Assembly (NCBI RefSeq): GCF_018129385.1
Contig: NZ_JAFCLN010000004.1
Location: forward strand, 1-64,000
DNA from: Bradyrhizobium lablabi
GTDB taxonomy: Bacteria > Pseudomonadota > Alphaproteobacteria > Rhizobiales > Xanthobacteraceae
Length of the DNA stretch: 64,000 nt
Direction of reading: 5' to 3'
Position numbers and translations under genes: made by a program. Below are positions 18,458 to 27,287 of the stretch, piece by piece. Every line of letters starts with the position of its first letter. Position 1 is the first letter of the stretch. The notes below the pieces were generated by a model. The model searched no databases and was not told the DNA's origin. It worked only from the letters and a program-made list of their open reading frames with translations.

Positions 18458-18531
18458 TGGGGAATGGTGTAACGGTAGCACAACAGACTCTGACTCTGTT
18501 TGTCTTGGTTCGAATCCAGGTTCCCCAGCCA
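18458..18531 (+). tRNA. tRNA-Gln (anticodon CTG)
   Basis: A complete cloverleaf. The acceptor stem TGGGGAA pairs with TTCCCCA, followed by discriminator G and an encoded CCA. The D-arm is around gtgtaacggtagcac. The anticodon stem ACAGA/TCTGT has the 7-nt loop CTCTGAC, anticodon CTG at its centre, reading CAG glutamine codons. The T-arm has GGTTCGAATCC. The U1-A72 start is characteristic of tRNA-Gln. The 3' end lies 6 bp from the convergent MBL-fold gene. Confidence 0.96.
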
Positions 18532-18537
18532 CTTCCG

Positions 18538-20100
18538 TCAGAACGTCACTTCAAAGAACAGCTTCTCCTCGACGACGTTCTGCATGGCCGCCGGCTTCGG
18601 CCGGTCGACACGCAAGACGCCGTCCTTGGCCTGCTTATCGAGCGCCTCGGTCAGTTCTTCCTGCGGCATCTTGTTCCAATGCTTCTTGACCGCCATCGCC
18701 CGGTCGACCGGGAGCATGGCAACGCGCAGCCGCTCCATCTGCTCCAGGCCCTTCGCGCGCAGCGTCGCGTTATGGCTGCCATGGTGACCGACCTTGTAGA
18801 AGATCGCATTCTTCAGCAGGTCCGGACCGGTGACCGCCTTGCCGTCCATCGTCCACTTCAGATCCTGCCAGGATAGCCAGTTGCCGACCTGCGCGTCGGC
18901 GGCGAACAACAGCACATCGCCGTCCGGCAATTCGATCGCGATGACGAGACTGGTGTTGTTGGTCAGGCTGTCGAGTTGCAAGGCCAGTTCGGCCGCGCCT
19001 CCCAGCCAATCGGTATCGATCCGCCGCCATTTGCCGGCGGATGTGTCGTCGGGCTGCTGGTCGTCGTCCCGAACGGACTCCGTTTCAGGCGTCGCCTGAG
19101 CATGGTCGGCGGATGCATCGTCGGGCCGTCGGTGGTCTTCACGAGCAGACTCTGCTTCAGGCATCGCCTGAGCATGGACGGCCGGTGCATCATCGGGCCG
19201 CCAGTAGTGATCTCTGAAGAACTTCATTTCGGGCGCCGCCTGCGCATAGGCGAACGGAATTTCGTACTGCCGGTCAAACGGACGACCGCTGTCGCCATCG
19301 ACAAGCGCCGATCCCGCGCCATCCATGAACAGCTGAAAACCGGCGAGCGCCAGGTAAGTCTCCTTGTCCCGGGTGGAAGGGTTGATCTTGCGCAGCATCT
19401 TCTCGTCATGGGGAGGTCCAAGCACATAGAAGCGCGCACTTGTGCCCGCGGGGATGACCGGGGCATCGGTCGGCCGGCAGTAACGCAACCTGGATGAGCT
19501 TACCTTTTCCCGGACGGCCTTCAGCGCATCGCTAGTCGTCGGGCCTCTGGCCGCCCCGAAGAATTCCAGGATTCCACCGAGTTCGTCGGCACCGCCGGCG
19601 TCCCCCGCCAGTTGCATCTGGCTTAATCCCATGCGTAGCGCCGAGAGCGCCAGCCCTTTTTCCTTTTTTATCTTCTGAGTCAGGTCGTCGCGATCATCCT
19701 CGGTCCAGGCGAGCCAGACTTGCCCGACCTTCAATCTGTCGAACGATTGCCGCGCCTGCACAAATCCGGAGAGATGGTCCCAATGCTCGTGCGTTGCGAT
19801 CAGAATATCGATCTCGCCCCCTGTGGTTTCGACGATATCGTCCATCACCCGTGTCATGACCGGGCCGGGATCCGGCGTTCCCAATACGACGCCGCAATCG
19901 ATCATGACGTAAAACGGCCGGCTGCCGCCGTCGTTGCGCGGCAGCGTGATCAGGAAGCAATCGCCCAAGCCCTGCCGGTACATCCTGACCCGCGCCTGAT
20001 ATGAAACGGCCGATCGCGATCGCGCCGGCCGTGCGGATGCTTTGCGGTTTGCCGGACGCGCCGACGGGGCCACCGGCTTCTTCGTCGACTTCTTCGCCAA
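18538..20100 (-). CDS. MBL-fold metallohydrolase (ComEC-like) with internal 24-aa repeats
   Basis: 520 aa. A Lys/Ala/Pro-rich N-terminal tail (1-35) precedes the metallo-beta-lactamase fold: MIDCG (67-70), the metal motif THEHWDHL with His104, His106, Asp108 and His109, FAADAQ (Asp402) and GHHGSH (438-443). This resembles the MBL domain of ComEC-type proteins but without membrane helices. Between the two halves are three 24-residue tandem repeats (285-356; positions such as AQAxPE and PDDA/T are conserved). Translation starts at TTG 20100, set by AAAGGAGG 6 bp upstream. It lies 11 bp after the double protease gene, so the two form one transcription unit. Substrate unknown; hydrolysis of a nucleotide or phosphoester is the family-based guess. 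Confidence 0.8.
   Translation of the reverse strand: MAKKSTKKPVAPSARPANRKASARPARSRSAVSYQARVRMYRQGLGDCFLITLPRNDGGSRPFYVMIDCGVVLGTPDPGPVMTRVMDDIVETTGGEIDILIATHEHWDHLSGFVQARQSFDRLKVGQVWLAWTEDDRDDLTQKIKKEKGLALSALRMGLSQMQLAGDAGGADELGGILEFFGAARGPTTSDALKAVREKVSSSRLRYCRPTDAPVIPAGTSARFYVLGPPHDEKMLRKINPSTRDKETYLALAGFQLFMDGAGSALVDGDSGRPFDRQYEIPFAYAQAAPEMKFFRDHYWRPDDAPAVHAQAMPEAESAREDHRRPDDASADHAQATPETESVRDDDQQPDDTSAGKWRRIDTDWLGGAAELALQLDSLTNNTSLVIAIELPDGDVLLFAADAQVGNWLSWQDLKWTMDGKAVTGPDLLKNAIFYKVGHHGSHNATLRAKGLEQMERLRVAMLPVDRAMAVKKHWNKMPQEELTEALDKQAKDGVLRVDRPKPAAMQNVVEEKLFFEVTF
19033..19248 (-). repeat. three in-frame 72-bp tandem repeats in the MBL gene
   Basis: Three consecutive 72-bp units encode residues 285-308, 309-332 and 333-356. 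Units two and three are most alike at DNA level (for example 'gcctgagcatg' recurs exactly 72 bp apart, at 19096 and 19168), and unit one has drifted. The pattern is a recent in-frame expansion of an acidic linker. Confidence 0.85.
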
Positions 20101-20111
20101 TGACGCCTCCT

Positions 20112-23100
20112 TTACCTGTGCGCGCCGTGCACGAATGCAAACGTCTCGCGACGAACACCGTCCTTGTCGTCGAAATAGTTGGCAAGCAACCCGTAATCTT
20201 CATCGCCCGCGGCGCCGAGCAGCTGTGAGCGTACCTGCTCGCCGATCCTGAGTTTCTTGCGAATGAGGTAGCGTATCTTGAAGGTCGCAGCGTCGATCAA
20301 GAGGGTGCTTCCGCTCCGGATTCTCATGTTGGGACTGGCCTTCGGCCGGAAGGTCTGGGTGATCTCGATCACGATATCGGATTGGATGTTGCCTTCCGGC
20401 CCGACGCGCCGTGCCGGCCGGATTGAATGGACTTCAATGACACGCAGCTCTCCGTCGACGCCGTCAACCGTATGGGGCTGCGGCGCGTTGATGCGCTTGA
20501 GACCGAGATTGCCGATCTCCTCGTCCGTTACAAGGCCGGGATTCATCAGCCAGCGCTGGAACTGCGCTGCGTTCTTCCGGGAATCCTCGAACGCCTTCCT
20601 GCGCTCGACGCGGCGGTCCCACTTGAGCGAAAGCCGATTGAGAATTTGCGCAAGCTTGGCGGCGTCAAGCGGTGACGGCGGAGGCTCCCAGAGCAGACTG
20701 TCCGGTGAGAGGCTTTTCACGTCCTTGGGATAGATACCGCGGTCGCGGAACGCCTCGATGAAAGCAATCCGATAGGCGTGCTTGTCAACAGGCACGAGGT
20801 CGGCATCGGCCGTAATCAGCGCACGAACATATTCGCCGAACGTAAGATCGACCGGCGGACAATAATCAAGCGCTCGAATACACATATCGAGAACGTGGCC
20901 GGCAATCTTGCTCGCTTCGTCCGCCAGTCGATTGACGAGATCCGCGGAGATCTCCTCGTCGTCCGGGAGTTTTCCACCGCCGCCGGTCGCAAGCCGCAAC
21001 AAGTCCGCCTTGCGCCGCTTGTAGATTTGCAGGAAGGCGTTGAACACGGCCGTCACCAGCACGGCGCCGCGATCATGCGGCTCGGTTGCCTTCTCATAGT
21101 CGGTGCGGCTCGGCTGGTTGGGGGTCCAGCGCCCCTTCTCGCTGGCCTCTTCCACCACGACCTTGCCGATATAATCCCGCAGCGCACCGTATCGATCGGT
21201 GGCCTCGCCAAACTGCGGGGCAAGCTGTCCCAGCAGGTTTTGCTTCTCGAGATCGCCTCTCGTGGTCCTGATCTGGTGCCTTAAGGCTTCGGGCATGGTG
21301 AAATGCTGAAACAGCGCGACGATGTCCGCAAATGCCTCGTGAAAGGCCAGGACATCCGGATTGGTCGGCTCAATCGATCTCCGATGCAGCCCGTGCAGCA
21401 AAGCGTGCGTCGTTTCATGCGCCACGATGTCGTGCGACAGAGCGGTGAAAATGACACCCCCAGGGAACATCGTCCCCGAAGTGACATTCGAGGCCGTGAA
21501 ATAGCCCAGCAGCAGGGCCTTGCGTTCGGGACTGTAATAGGCGTTCCTGGTGCGCAACGCGTGCGGATAAATCCGCAGCCGCCGTATGAATTCAGTTTTC
21601 CACGTTCCGCCGGTCTGGGTCGCGTGTGGCGCCCAGAGTGCGACACGCCCGAGCGCCTTTTCGAAATGGTCTATCGTCTTCATGGCAACCGCATAGACCA
21701 TCTGCTGATGGAACTGCGGGTTCGCCTCGGACGGCGAAATTCCCGACCGGGCAAGGATATGCTGATGGTTGAGGTCGACCGGGGCGTAACAGCACTGGCT
21801 CGCCGGGTCGACATCGATCACCTCGATATATTCACCGACCGGGCCCGGCCCGAGCTTTTCCTCCCAGCGGACATTCAGCACAGCTTCATTGATGTCGACC
21901 GTCTCGAGGCGCGCGCCGATCGATGGATCGTAGGCGTACACGCGCAATGGTCGGTATACCGGCTCGCGTGGTTTCGGATTGGTGGCGTGAGTGAGGTGCA
22001 ACTGATCGAGCGAGTTCGAACCCGGTATCGGGGGCGACGCGACGGTAACCTTGTCATGCGCGCTTACGCCGGCCAGGGCGTCCCGCAGCGCTTTTGAAGC
22101 CCGCGGATCGTCGGCCAGCGCCTCGGCGACACGGCGGAGATCGGCGGGCGATGCGGCCGCGGGGTCTTCCGGCATGACGCTTTCGATCGCGGCGCTTTGC
22201 GAGAGTTGCAGCGCCTCCAGCTCCAGCATCCGCAATTGAACGTCGGGTGCTGCCTGGAGGCCAAGCCCCGTCAAGGTGCGCAGCAATGCGAAGGAAGCCG
22301 TATCGCGCGCGGTCTGGCGCAGCGCTGCCGCCGCGGCTGGCGCCCGCGCGAGCGCCTGATTGGCGCGCAGTTCGCCGTGCCCAAGGCGTTTGACTTCCTG
22401 TTGGTTGGTCTTGGCACTTTCGAACAGCGCGTCACGGATCGCTTCCACCTTCATCCAGCCTTGCGGATAGGCATCGACCGCCGCCCGGTTCTTTTGCAGC
22501 CAGATCGCCGCGGCGGCCGCGACCTGCGGCGTCGCCGCCGACGTTCCCGCACCGTCGAAGTCGACGATGCCGCCACACCCGAGCCGCGCCCACGGCACAT
22601 TCGGGGTCGGCGCGGCAACTGCGGTGCCCATCTTGCTGTCGGGTCCGTAGTTGCCGGCCATCAGGCGGATGCCGAGATCAGCGTAGGGTTTGCCGTTCGC
22701 CATCACACCGCAGGCGGCGACCACGCGGCCAAACCGCGCGGGATACACGATGTTGCGGGTCGGCAAATTGCCAAAATTGTTGCCGGCCGCGGTGACGATG
22801 AAGACGCCCTGCTCGTACAGCGCGTTCACCGCATCCGCCCAGGCCTGCGAGGCGAGGCCCCCCATGCTCATGGTGATGATGTCGACGCGATTGGTGCCCG
22901 CAACATTGAGCTTGTGCACGTAGTCGAACGCCTGCGCGATCGCGCTGTTGCTGAACAGCACGACGCGGTCGGCGACCCGCACCGGCACGATTTCCGCGAA
23001 CGGTGCGCCGCCGAGTACCGGTGACTGCTCCGGCAAGGCCGTGCCGGCGAGGATGCTGAGCGTGCCGGTGCCGTGGCCGAGATTGGTGAGAAGCCCGCTG

Positions 23101-23681
23101 CTCTGGTCGCTGGCGTCGTTCGGATTGCCACCGGCAAAATTGCGCGCGATATCGCGCCGCAATCGCTTCGGCAAGGTCCTATGGGTCGGATCATAGCCGG
23201 TGTCGAAATGCGCAATGCGGACCCTGGACCCCACGTCAGGCCCGCCGATCGCGGCGATGGCATCATCGAACTGCGAATGGGACGCCGCACGGAACCAATA
23301 ATTGTCATTGTCGCGCGGAAAATCCGGATCCTGCTGGTCAGCCGCCTCGCATGACTGCACCAGGGACTGGCCGCCCTCGGCCGACTTCCCGGTAATCCAT
23401 CTCTGCTCGATGTCCGGTTCGGCGAAAGCGGGCGCGGGCGCGCCGGCCACGCCAAAACCCTGCTGCATCAGCGCGTGGCAGATGTCCCAGCCGCTCGCTT
23501 CCGCAAATCCGGGTGGCGGAGTCAGCACGTGCCAGACATCAGGGGCTACAGCGCCAGGCGCCGGCTGCACACCGATGCTCTCGAACAGGCGAGTGGCGGT
23601 GAACGGCACCGGCGCTGCGCCGAAGCTGAGGCGCGAAACAGCAAGGCCCGGCGCGGCCTTCACCAAAATGCGCGGCATCAT
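20112..23681 (-). CDS. S8 (subtilisin-like) serine protease fused to an HExxH (gluzincin-like) metalloprotease
   Basis: About 1189 aa from the tandem ATGs at 23681/23678, just after a strong GGGGAGGGA; the frame continues upstream to 23834 but without another good start. Residues 1-95 look like an I9-type propeptide ending AEPDIEQRW. The S8 domain (about 150-425) has the full triad: Asp160 (HFDTGYD), His203 (GHGTGT), Ser381 (GAGTSAATP), with oxyanion Asn near 301. After a helical linker (about 430-600), a second protease domain carries HETTH (755-759) and Glu782 (HEAFADI), the HExxH...E pattern of M4-like gluzincins. No signal peptide or membrane helix is visible, so it may be cytoplasmic. 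It is followed 11 bp later by the MBL-fold gene. I know no characterised protein with this architecture. Confidence 0.82.
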   Translation of the reverse strand: MMPRILVKAAPGLAVSRLSFGAAPVPFTATRLFESIGVQPAPGAVAPDVWHVLTPPPGFAEASGWDICHALMQQGFGVAGAPAPAFAEPDIEQRWITGKSAEGGQSLVQSCEAADQQDPDFPRDNDNYWFRAASHSQFDDAIAAIGGPDVGSRVRIAHFDTGYDPTHRTLPKRLRRDIARNFAGGNPNDASDQSSGLLTNLGHGTGTLSILAGTALPEQSPVLGGAPFAEIVPVRVADRVVLFSNSAIAQAFDYVHKLNVAGTNRVDIITMSMGGLASQAWADAVNALYEQGVFIVTAAGNNFGNLPTRNIVYPARFGRVVAACGVMANGKPYADLGIRLMAGNYGPDSKMGTAVAAPTPNVPWARLGCGGIVDFDGAGTSAATPQVAAAAAIWLQKNRAAVDAYPQGWMKVEAIRDALFESAKTNQQEVKRLGHGELRANQALARAPAAAAALRQTARDTASFALLRTLTGLGLQAAPDVQLRMLELEALQLSQSAAIESVMPEDPAAASPADLRRVAEALADDPRASKALRDALAGVSAHDKVTVASPPIPGSNSLDQLHLTHATNPKPREPVYRPLRVYAYDPSIGARLETVDINEAVLNVRWEEKLGPGPVGEYIEVIDVDPASQCCYAPVDLNHQHILARSGISPSEANPQFHQQMVYAVAMKTIDHFEKALGRVALWAPHATQTGGTWKTEFIRRLRIYPHALRTRNAYYSPERKALLLGYFTASNVTSGTMFPGGVIFTALSHDIVAHETTHALLHGLHRRSIEPTNPDVLAFHEAFADIVALFQHFTMPEALRHQIRTTRGDLEKQNLLGQLAPQFGEATDRYGALRDYIGKVVVEEASEKGRWTPNQPSRTDYEKATEPHDRGAVLVTAVFNAFLQIYKRRKADLLRLATGGGGKLPDDEEISADLVNRLADEASKIAGHVLDMCIRALDYCPPVDLTFGEYVRALITADADLVPVDKHAYRIAFIEAFRDRGIYPKDVKSLSPDSLLWEPPPSPLDAAKLAQILNRLSLKWDRRVERRKAFEDSRKNAAQFQRWLMNPGLVTDEEIGNLGLKRINAPQPHTVDGVDGELRVIEVHSIRPARRVGPEGNIQSDIVIEITQTFRPKASPNMRIRSGSTLLIDAATFKIRYLIRKKLRIGEQVRSQLLGAAGDEDYGLLANYFDDKDGVRRETFAFVHGAHR

Positions 23682-23824
23682 TCCCTCCCCGCCCGTCGAA
23701 CCCTGGCACGCCAACGTTTGCGATGTCGATGGACTATACGGTAGCTCGCCTTCAGCGTGTGTGAACTGAATAACAAAAAGACGATTGAAGTCGCCGTGCG
23801 GGCTGGTGCTGCCTGCGGATGCCC

Positions 23825-24763
23825 TTATGGCCACGCCGCATATGACGGCCCGCTCCGCGCATGCTCCAGCCTGATCTGCCGCCGGTACGAGCCCGGCGAT
23901 GCGCCGCGATATTTTCGGAAGAAGCGGTTGAAGTAGGCCGGATCGCGAAAGCCCAAGCCGTAGCCGATCTGCTCGACCGGAAGATCGAGCTGTTGCAAGC
24001 GCACGCAGGCTTCGCGCACCAGCCGATCATGGATCAGCGCGCGGGGGCTCGCGCCCTTCTCGCGGCGGCAATGGGCGTGCAGCTTGTCGGAGGTGACGCC
24101 GAGGATTTTGGCGTAGCGCGCCACCGGCCAGCCGTCGCGGTAATGCAGTTCGATCATCTGCAAAAAATTGCCGACCAGCGCCTTGCCGCCGCCGCGCGCC
24201 GACTCGTCCGGCGCATCATGCGCCGCACCGAGCCGCGACAGGTGCAGGCAGAGCAGCAGGAGGTGCGAAGCGATAACAGCGCCGCCGCCGAAGCCGGGCG
24301 TGCGCAGCTCTTTCGCAATGGCGCGGCAGGATTGCGCGATGTCATGCACATGCGCCGCCAGTGCTTCGCCGTCGATCAGCGTGGCGCGGTCGGTGGCGCG
24401 GCGCAGGTGCAGCGCTTCCGGGCAAGCGGCGATGCTCTTGATCAGAAAGTCGTCGTCGATCGACAGCAAAAATCCGTCGGCCCCGGCGCCGACGTCGAGC
24501 GACGCATCGAGATTGTTCGGCAGCCACAGCAGCGCAGGCGCGCCCAGCGCAACGCTCGTCCCCTGCCATGACGCGGTGCCGCGGTCGGACTGCAACAGCA
24601 AAAGATGCGCCCGCTTCTCGCCCTTCTGCCGGACAACCCAGGAGCGCTTCGCCAGCGCGGCCGAAAACGGCTCGGCGCGCACCGCCAGCGCCACCCCCAC
24701 CGGCAATCCGTTCAGCCCCGCCGACGTCAGCAACGCTTCCCCCTGAGACAATCCGCCGCCCAT
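23825..24763 (-). CDS. AraC family transcriptional regulator
   Basis: 312 aa. The N-terminal half (1-190) is a cupin-like ligand domain of the AraC-binding type, and the C-terminal HTH_18 domain (about 205-300) has both helix-turn-helix motifs: VARYAKILGVTSDKLHAHCR and VEQIGYGLGFRDPAYFNRFF, followed by RKYRGASPGSYRR. It is divergent from the Liv-type ABC transporter and aldehyde dehydrogenase genes with 142 bp between starts, so it is the likely activator of that operon. The ligand is presumably the transported substrate. Confidence 0.92.
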   Translation of the reverse strand: MGGGLSQGEALLTSAGLNGLPVGVALAVRAEPFSAALAKRSWVVRQKGEKRAHLLLLQSDRGTASWQGTSVALGAPALLWLPNNLDASLDVGAGADGFLLSIDDDFLIKSIAACPEALHLRRATDRATLIDGEALAAHVHDIAQSCRAIAKELRTPGFGGGAVIASHLLLLCLHLSRLGAAHDAPDESARGGGKALVGNFLQMIELHYRDGWPVARYAKILGVTSDKLHAHCRREKGASPRALIHDRLVREACVRLQQLDLPVEQIGYGLGFRDPAYFNRFFRKYRGASPGSYRRQIRLEHARSGPSYAAWP

Positions 24764-24905
24764 CGGCGGGCTTATTTGCCAGAAACGTACAATCTTTCTC
24801 CGGCTTCGTCCAATTCCAAACCGCTTCTCTCCGCTCTTAACGTCAGCGCGATCACGAGCGCCGCAAACGGCGCCGCATCAACGCATCTTTGGGGAGGGAG
24901 AGACC

Positions 24906-26129
24906 ATGAGGAAAAGCATCACGCGGCGCGCCGCGCTCTGGCTGACCGCCGGCGCCGCGACACTCGGGCTGGTTGCAACAGCCAGCGCGCAGACGTCGAT
25001 CAAGATCGGCTACGCCATCTCGAAGACCGGCCCGAACACCGGCGGCGCCGCGGTCACGACCATTCCGAATTACGAACTGTGGGTAAAGGAAGTGAACGCC
25101 GCCGGCGGCATCAAGCTTGGCGACAAGCGCGTGCCGATCGAGGTGGTCCAGTACGACGACCGTTCGAATGCGGAAGAAGCCGTGCGCGCGATCGAACGCC
25201 TGATCAACCAGGACAAGGTCGATTTCATCCTGCCGCCCTGGGGCACCGGCCTCAACCTCGCGGTTGGCCCGACCCTGAACAAGGAAGGCTATCCGCACCT
25301 CGCCGCCACCGCTGTCACCGACCGCGCGCCGGAACTGGCAAAGCGCTGGCCGAACAGTTTTTGGTTGCTCGGCACCAGCGCCGACGCCGCCAAGACGCTG
25401 GTGGAGTTGCTCACCAAACTGCGCAGCGAAAAGAAGATCGGCGACACCGTCGCGATGGTGTCGATCGCCGACGGCTTTGGCATCGATCTCTCCGCCGCCG
25501 GCCGCAAGGCGCTGACCGACGCCAAGTTCAAGCTCGCGTACGACAAGACCTATCCGATCGGCACGCAGGATCTCTCGCCCATCATCAACGAGGTGAAGGC
25601 GCTCAATCCTGATACCTTCATCGCCTTCTCCTATCCACCGGATACGCTCGCCATTACCGAACAGGCGCGCATCGCCGGCCTCAATCCAAAAGTCTTCTAC
25701 ACCGGCGTCGGCACGGCGTTTCCGCTGTTCCGCGCCAAATTCGGCAAGAACGCCGAAGGCGTGATGGGCATCGGCGGCTGGAACGGCGATAGCCCGGCGA
25801 TCAAGGATTATCTCGCCAGACACAAGGCCTCCGCCGCCAACGGCGCCGAGCCCGACCGCTGGGCCAGCGCCGTCACCTACGCCTCCTTGCAGATGCTCCA
25901 GCAGGCCATCGAGAAAGTCGGCAAGGTCGATCGCCCCGCCGTCATCAAGGAATTGCAGACCGGCACGTTCGACACCGTGATCGGCAAGGTGAAGCTCGAG
26001 AATAACATGCCGACCAAATACTGGTGGGTCGGCCAGTGGCAGGGCGGCGAGTTCTATGGCGTCGCGCCCACCGGCAATGAAGGCGTGCGTGCGGTGATCA
26101 CGCCGAAGCCGGCCTGGGTTGCGCCGTAG
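24906..26129 (+). CDS. ABC transporter substrate-binding protein, Liv type
   Basis: 407 aa. A signal peptide with a twin-arginine-like start (KSITRRAALWLTAGAATLG), cleavage near ASAQ, precedes a Peripla_BP_6 domain (IKIGYAISKTGPNTGGAAV; YELWVKEVNAAGGIKLG). It is the first gene of an operon with two permeases, two ATPases and an aldehyde dehydrogenase. A GGGAGGGAGA ribosome site precedes the ATG. Liv-type binding proteins next to aldehyde dehydrogenases often serve aromatic or short-chain carbon sources; the ligand is not readable. A 288-bp spacer with a repeat separates it from the permease gene. Confidence 0.92.
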   Translation: MRKSITRRAALWLTAGAATLGLVATASAQTSIKIGYAISKTGPNTGGAAVTTIPNYELWVKEVNAAGGIKLGDKRVPIEVVQYDDRSNAEEAVRAIERLINQDKVDFILPPWGTGLNLAVGPTLNKEGYPHLAATAVTDRAPELAKRWPNSFWLLGTSADAAKTLVELLTKLRSEKKIGDTVAMVSIADGFGIDLSAAGRKALTDAKFKLAYDKTYPIGTQDLSPIINEVKALNPDTFIAFSYPPDTLAITEQARIAGLNPKVFYTGVGTAFPLFRAKFGKNAEGVMGIGGWNGDSPAIKDYLARHKASAANGAEPDRWASAVTYASLQMLQQAIEKVGKVDRPAVIKELQTGTFDTVIGKVKLENNMPTKYWWVGQWQGGEFYGVAPTGNEGVRAVITPKPAWVAP

Positions 26130-26139
26130 GGGAGCGGCA

Positions 26140-26290
26140 GTGTGCCCCCTCTCCCGCTCTTCGCGGGGGAGGGTCGGGGTGGGGGTGTCTCCGCATCGGG
26201 ATTCCCTGCGTGGAGAGAGCCCCCACCCGCCGCGCTCTTTGAACGCGTCGGCCTCCCCCGCAAGCGGCAGAGGCGAAGCGAGCAAGCCGC
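26140..26290. repeat. intergenic palindromic repeat, family A (copy 2)
   Basis: 'ccccctctcccgctcttcgcgggggagggtc' type arms with 'ctcccccgcaagcgg' further on, the same family as 60-245. It sits between the binding-protein gene and the first permease gene and may reduce downstream expression or stabilise the upstream message. Confidence 0.65.
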
Positions 26291-26417
26291 TACGCTCCCG
26301 CGAACCCAGATGCGATCGCCCGGCCCCTCTGTCGGATAGGTGCAGAGTTCGCCTTCAAGACTTCCATTTAATGAGACAGACCCCCCGTCGTATGCCCCGC
26401 CCAACCGGTCTAAACCC

Positions 26418-27287
26418 ATGACGAACGCCATCCTGGCCGGCTTGATGCTGGGCGGCATGTACGCGCTGACGGCGATGGGGCTGACGCTCCAATACGGCGT
26501 GGCGCGGATCATGAACCTGTCCTATGGCGAGTTCCTGATCGCCGCCGCCTTTGCATCCTACTGGCTGTTCACGGGCTGGGCGCTCAGCCCATTCCTGGGA
26601 TTGGCGTTCGTCGTCCCCCTCGCCTTCGTCGCAAGCTTCATCGTCTACCGCGTGCTGCTCACCCCGCTGGTGAACCGCGCCAGGAACCGCGACGCGCTCG
26701 AGGTCGACAGCATTCTGGCGACCTTCGGCCTCACCTTCATCATCCAGGGCGCGATGCTGTCGATGTTCGGCGGTGCCTATCACAGCTACTCCTTCCTCGC
26801 TTTCCCGGTTGAGCTGCTGGGCACCACGATTGCCGCCAACCGACTTGCCGCACTGGCGGTGGCGGTGCTGCTCGGTGCCATGCTGTATCTGGCGCTGACC
26901 AAGACGCGGATCGGCACCGCCATCCGCGCCGTCGCCGTCGATCCCTCCGCCGCGCAGCTCGTCGCCATCGACGTGCCGCGCATCTCCGCACTGACCTTCG
27001 CGCTCGGCGGCGCGCTGGTTGCGGCCGCCGGCGTTCTCGTCAGCACCTTCCTCACCTTCAACGCCTCGTCCGGCGTCGTCTTCACCATGAAGGCGCTGAT
27101 CATCGTCGTCATGGGCGGCGTCGGCAACATTCTGGGCTGCCTGATCGCCGGATTGGCGCTCGGTCTCAGCGAGTCGCTCGTTGCCACCCTGGTCGATCCC
27201 GGCCTCACGCTCGCGGTAAATTTTGCGCTGTTCCTCGCGGTGCTCCTGATCAAACCCGCCGGCCTGTTCGGAAGGGCCGCACGATGA
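26418..27287 (+). CDS. branched-chain amino acid-type ABC transporter permease (LivH-like)
   Basis: 289 aa with about eight membrane helices of the BPD_transp_2 family. It opens with MTNAILAGLMLGGMYALTAM and LQYGVARIMNLSYGEFLIAA, typical of LivH, and ends IKPAGLFGRAAR. The ATG at 26418 is chosen; upstream open frame lies in the repeat spacer. It overlaps the LivM-like gene by 4 bp (ATGA), indicating coupled translation. It forms the membrane pore together with the LivM-like subunit. Confidence 0.93.
   Translation: MTNAILAGLMLGGMYALTAMGLTLQYGVARIMNLSYGEFLIAAAFASYWLFTGWALSPFLGLAFVVPLAFVASFIVYRVLLTPLVNRARNRDALEVDSILATFGLTFIIQGAMLSMFGGAYHSYSFLAFPVELLGTTIAANRLAALAVAVLLGAMLYLALTKTRIGTAIRAVAVDPSAAQLVAIDVPRISALTFALGGALVAAAGVLVSTFLTFNASSGVVFTMKALIIVVMGGVGNILGCLIAGLALGLSESLVATLVDPGLTLAVNFALFLAVLLIKPAGLFGRAAR

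Noticed and set aside
19033-19248. CRISPR-like or minisatellite array
   Set aside because: Units are 72 bp, contiguous without spacers and strictly in frame with the MBL gene, so this is a coding repeat.
18458-23824. Genomic island integrated at tRNA-Gln
   Set aside because: The protease/MBL cassette abuts the tRNA 3' end, but no integrase, no second copy of the tRNA 3' end and no direct repeats were found to 23824.
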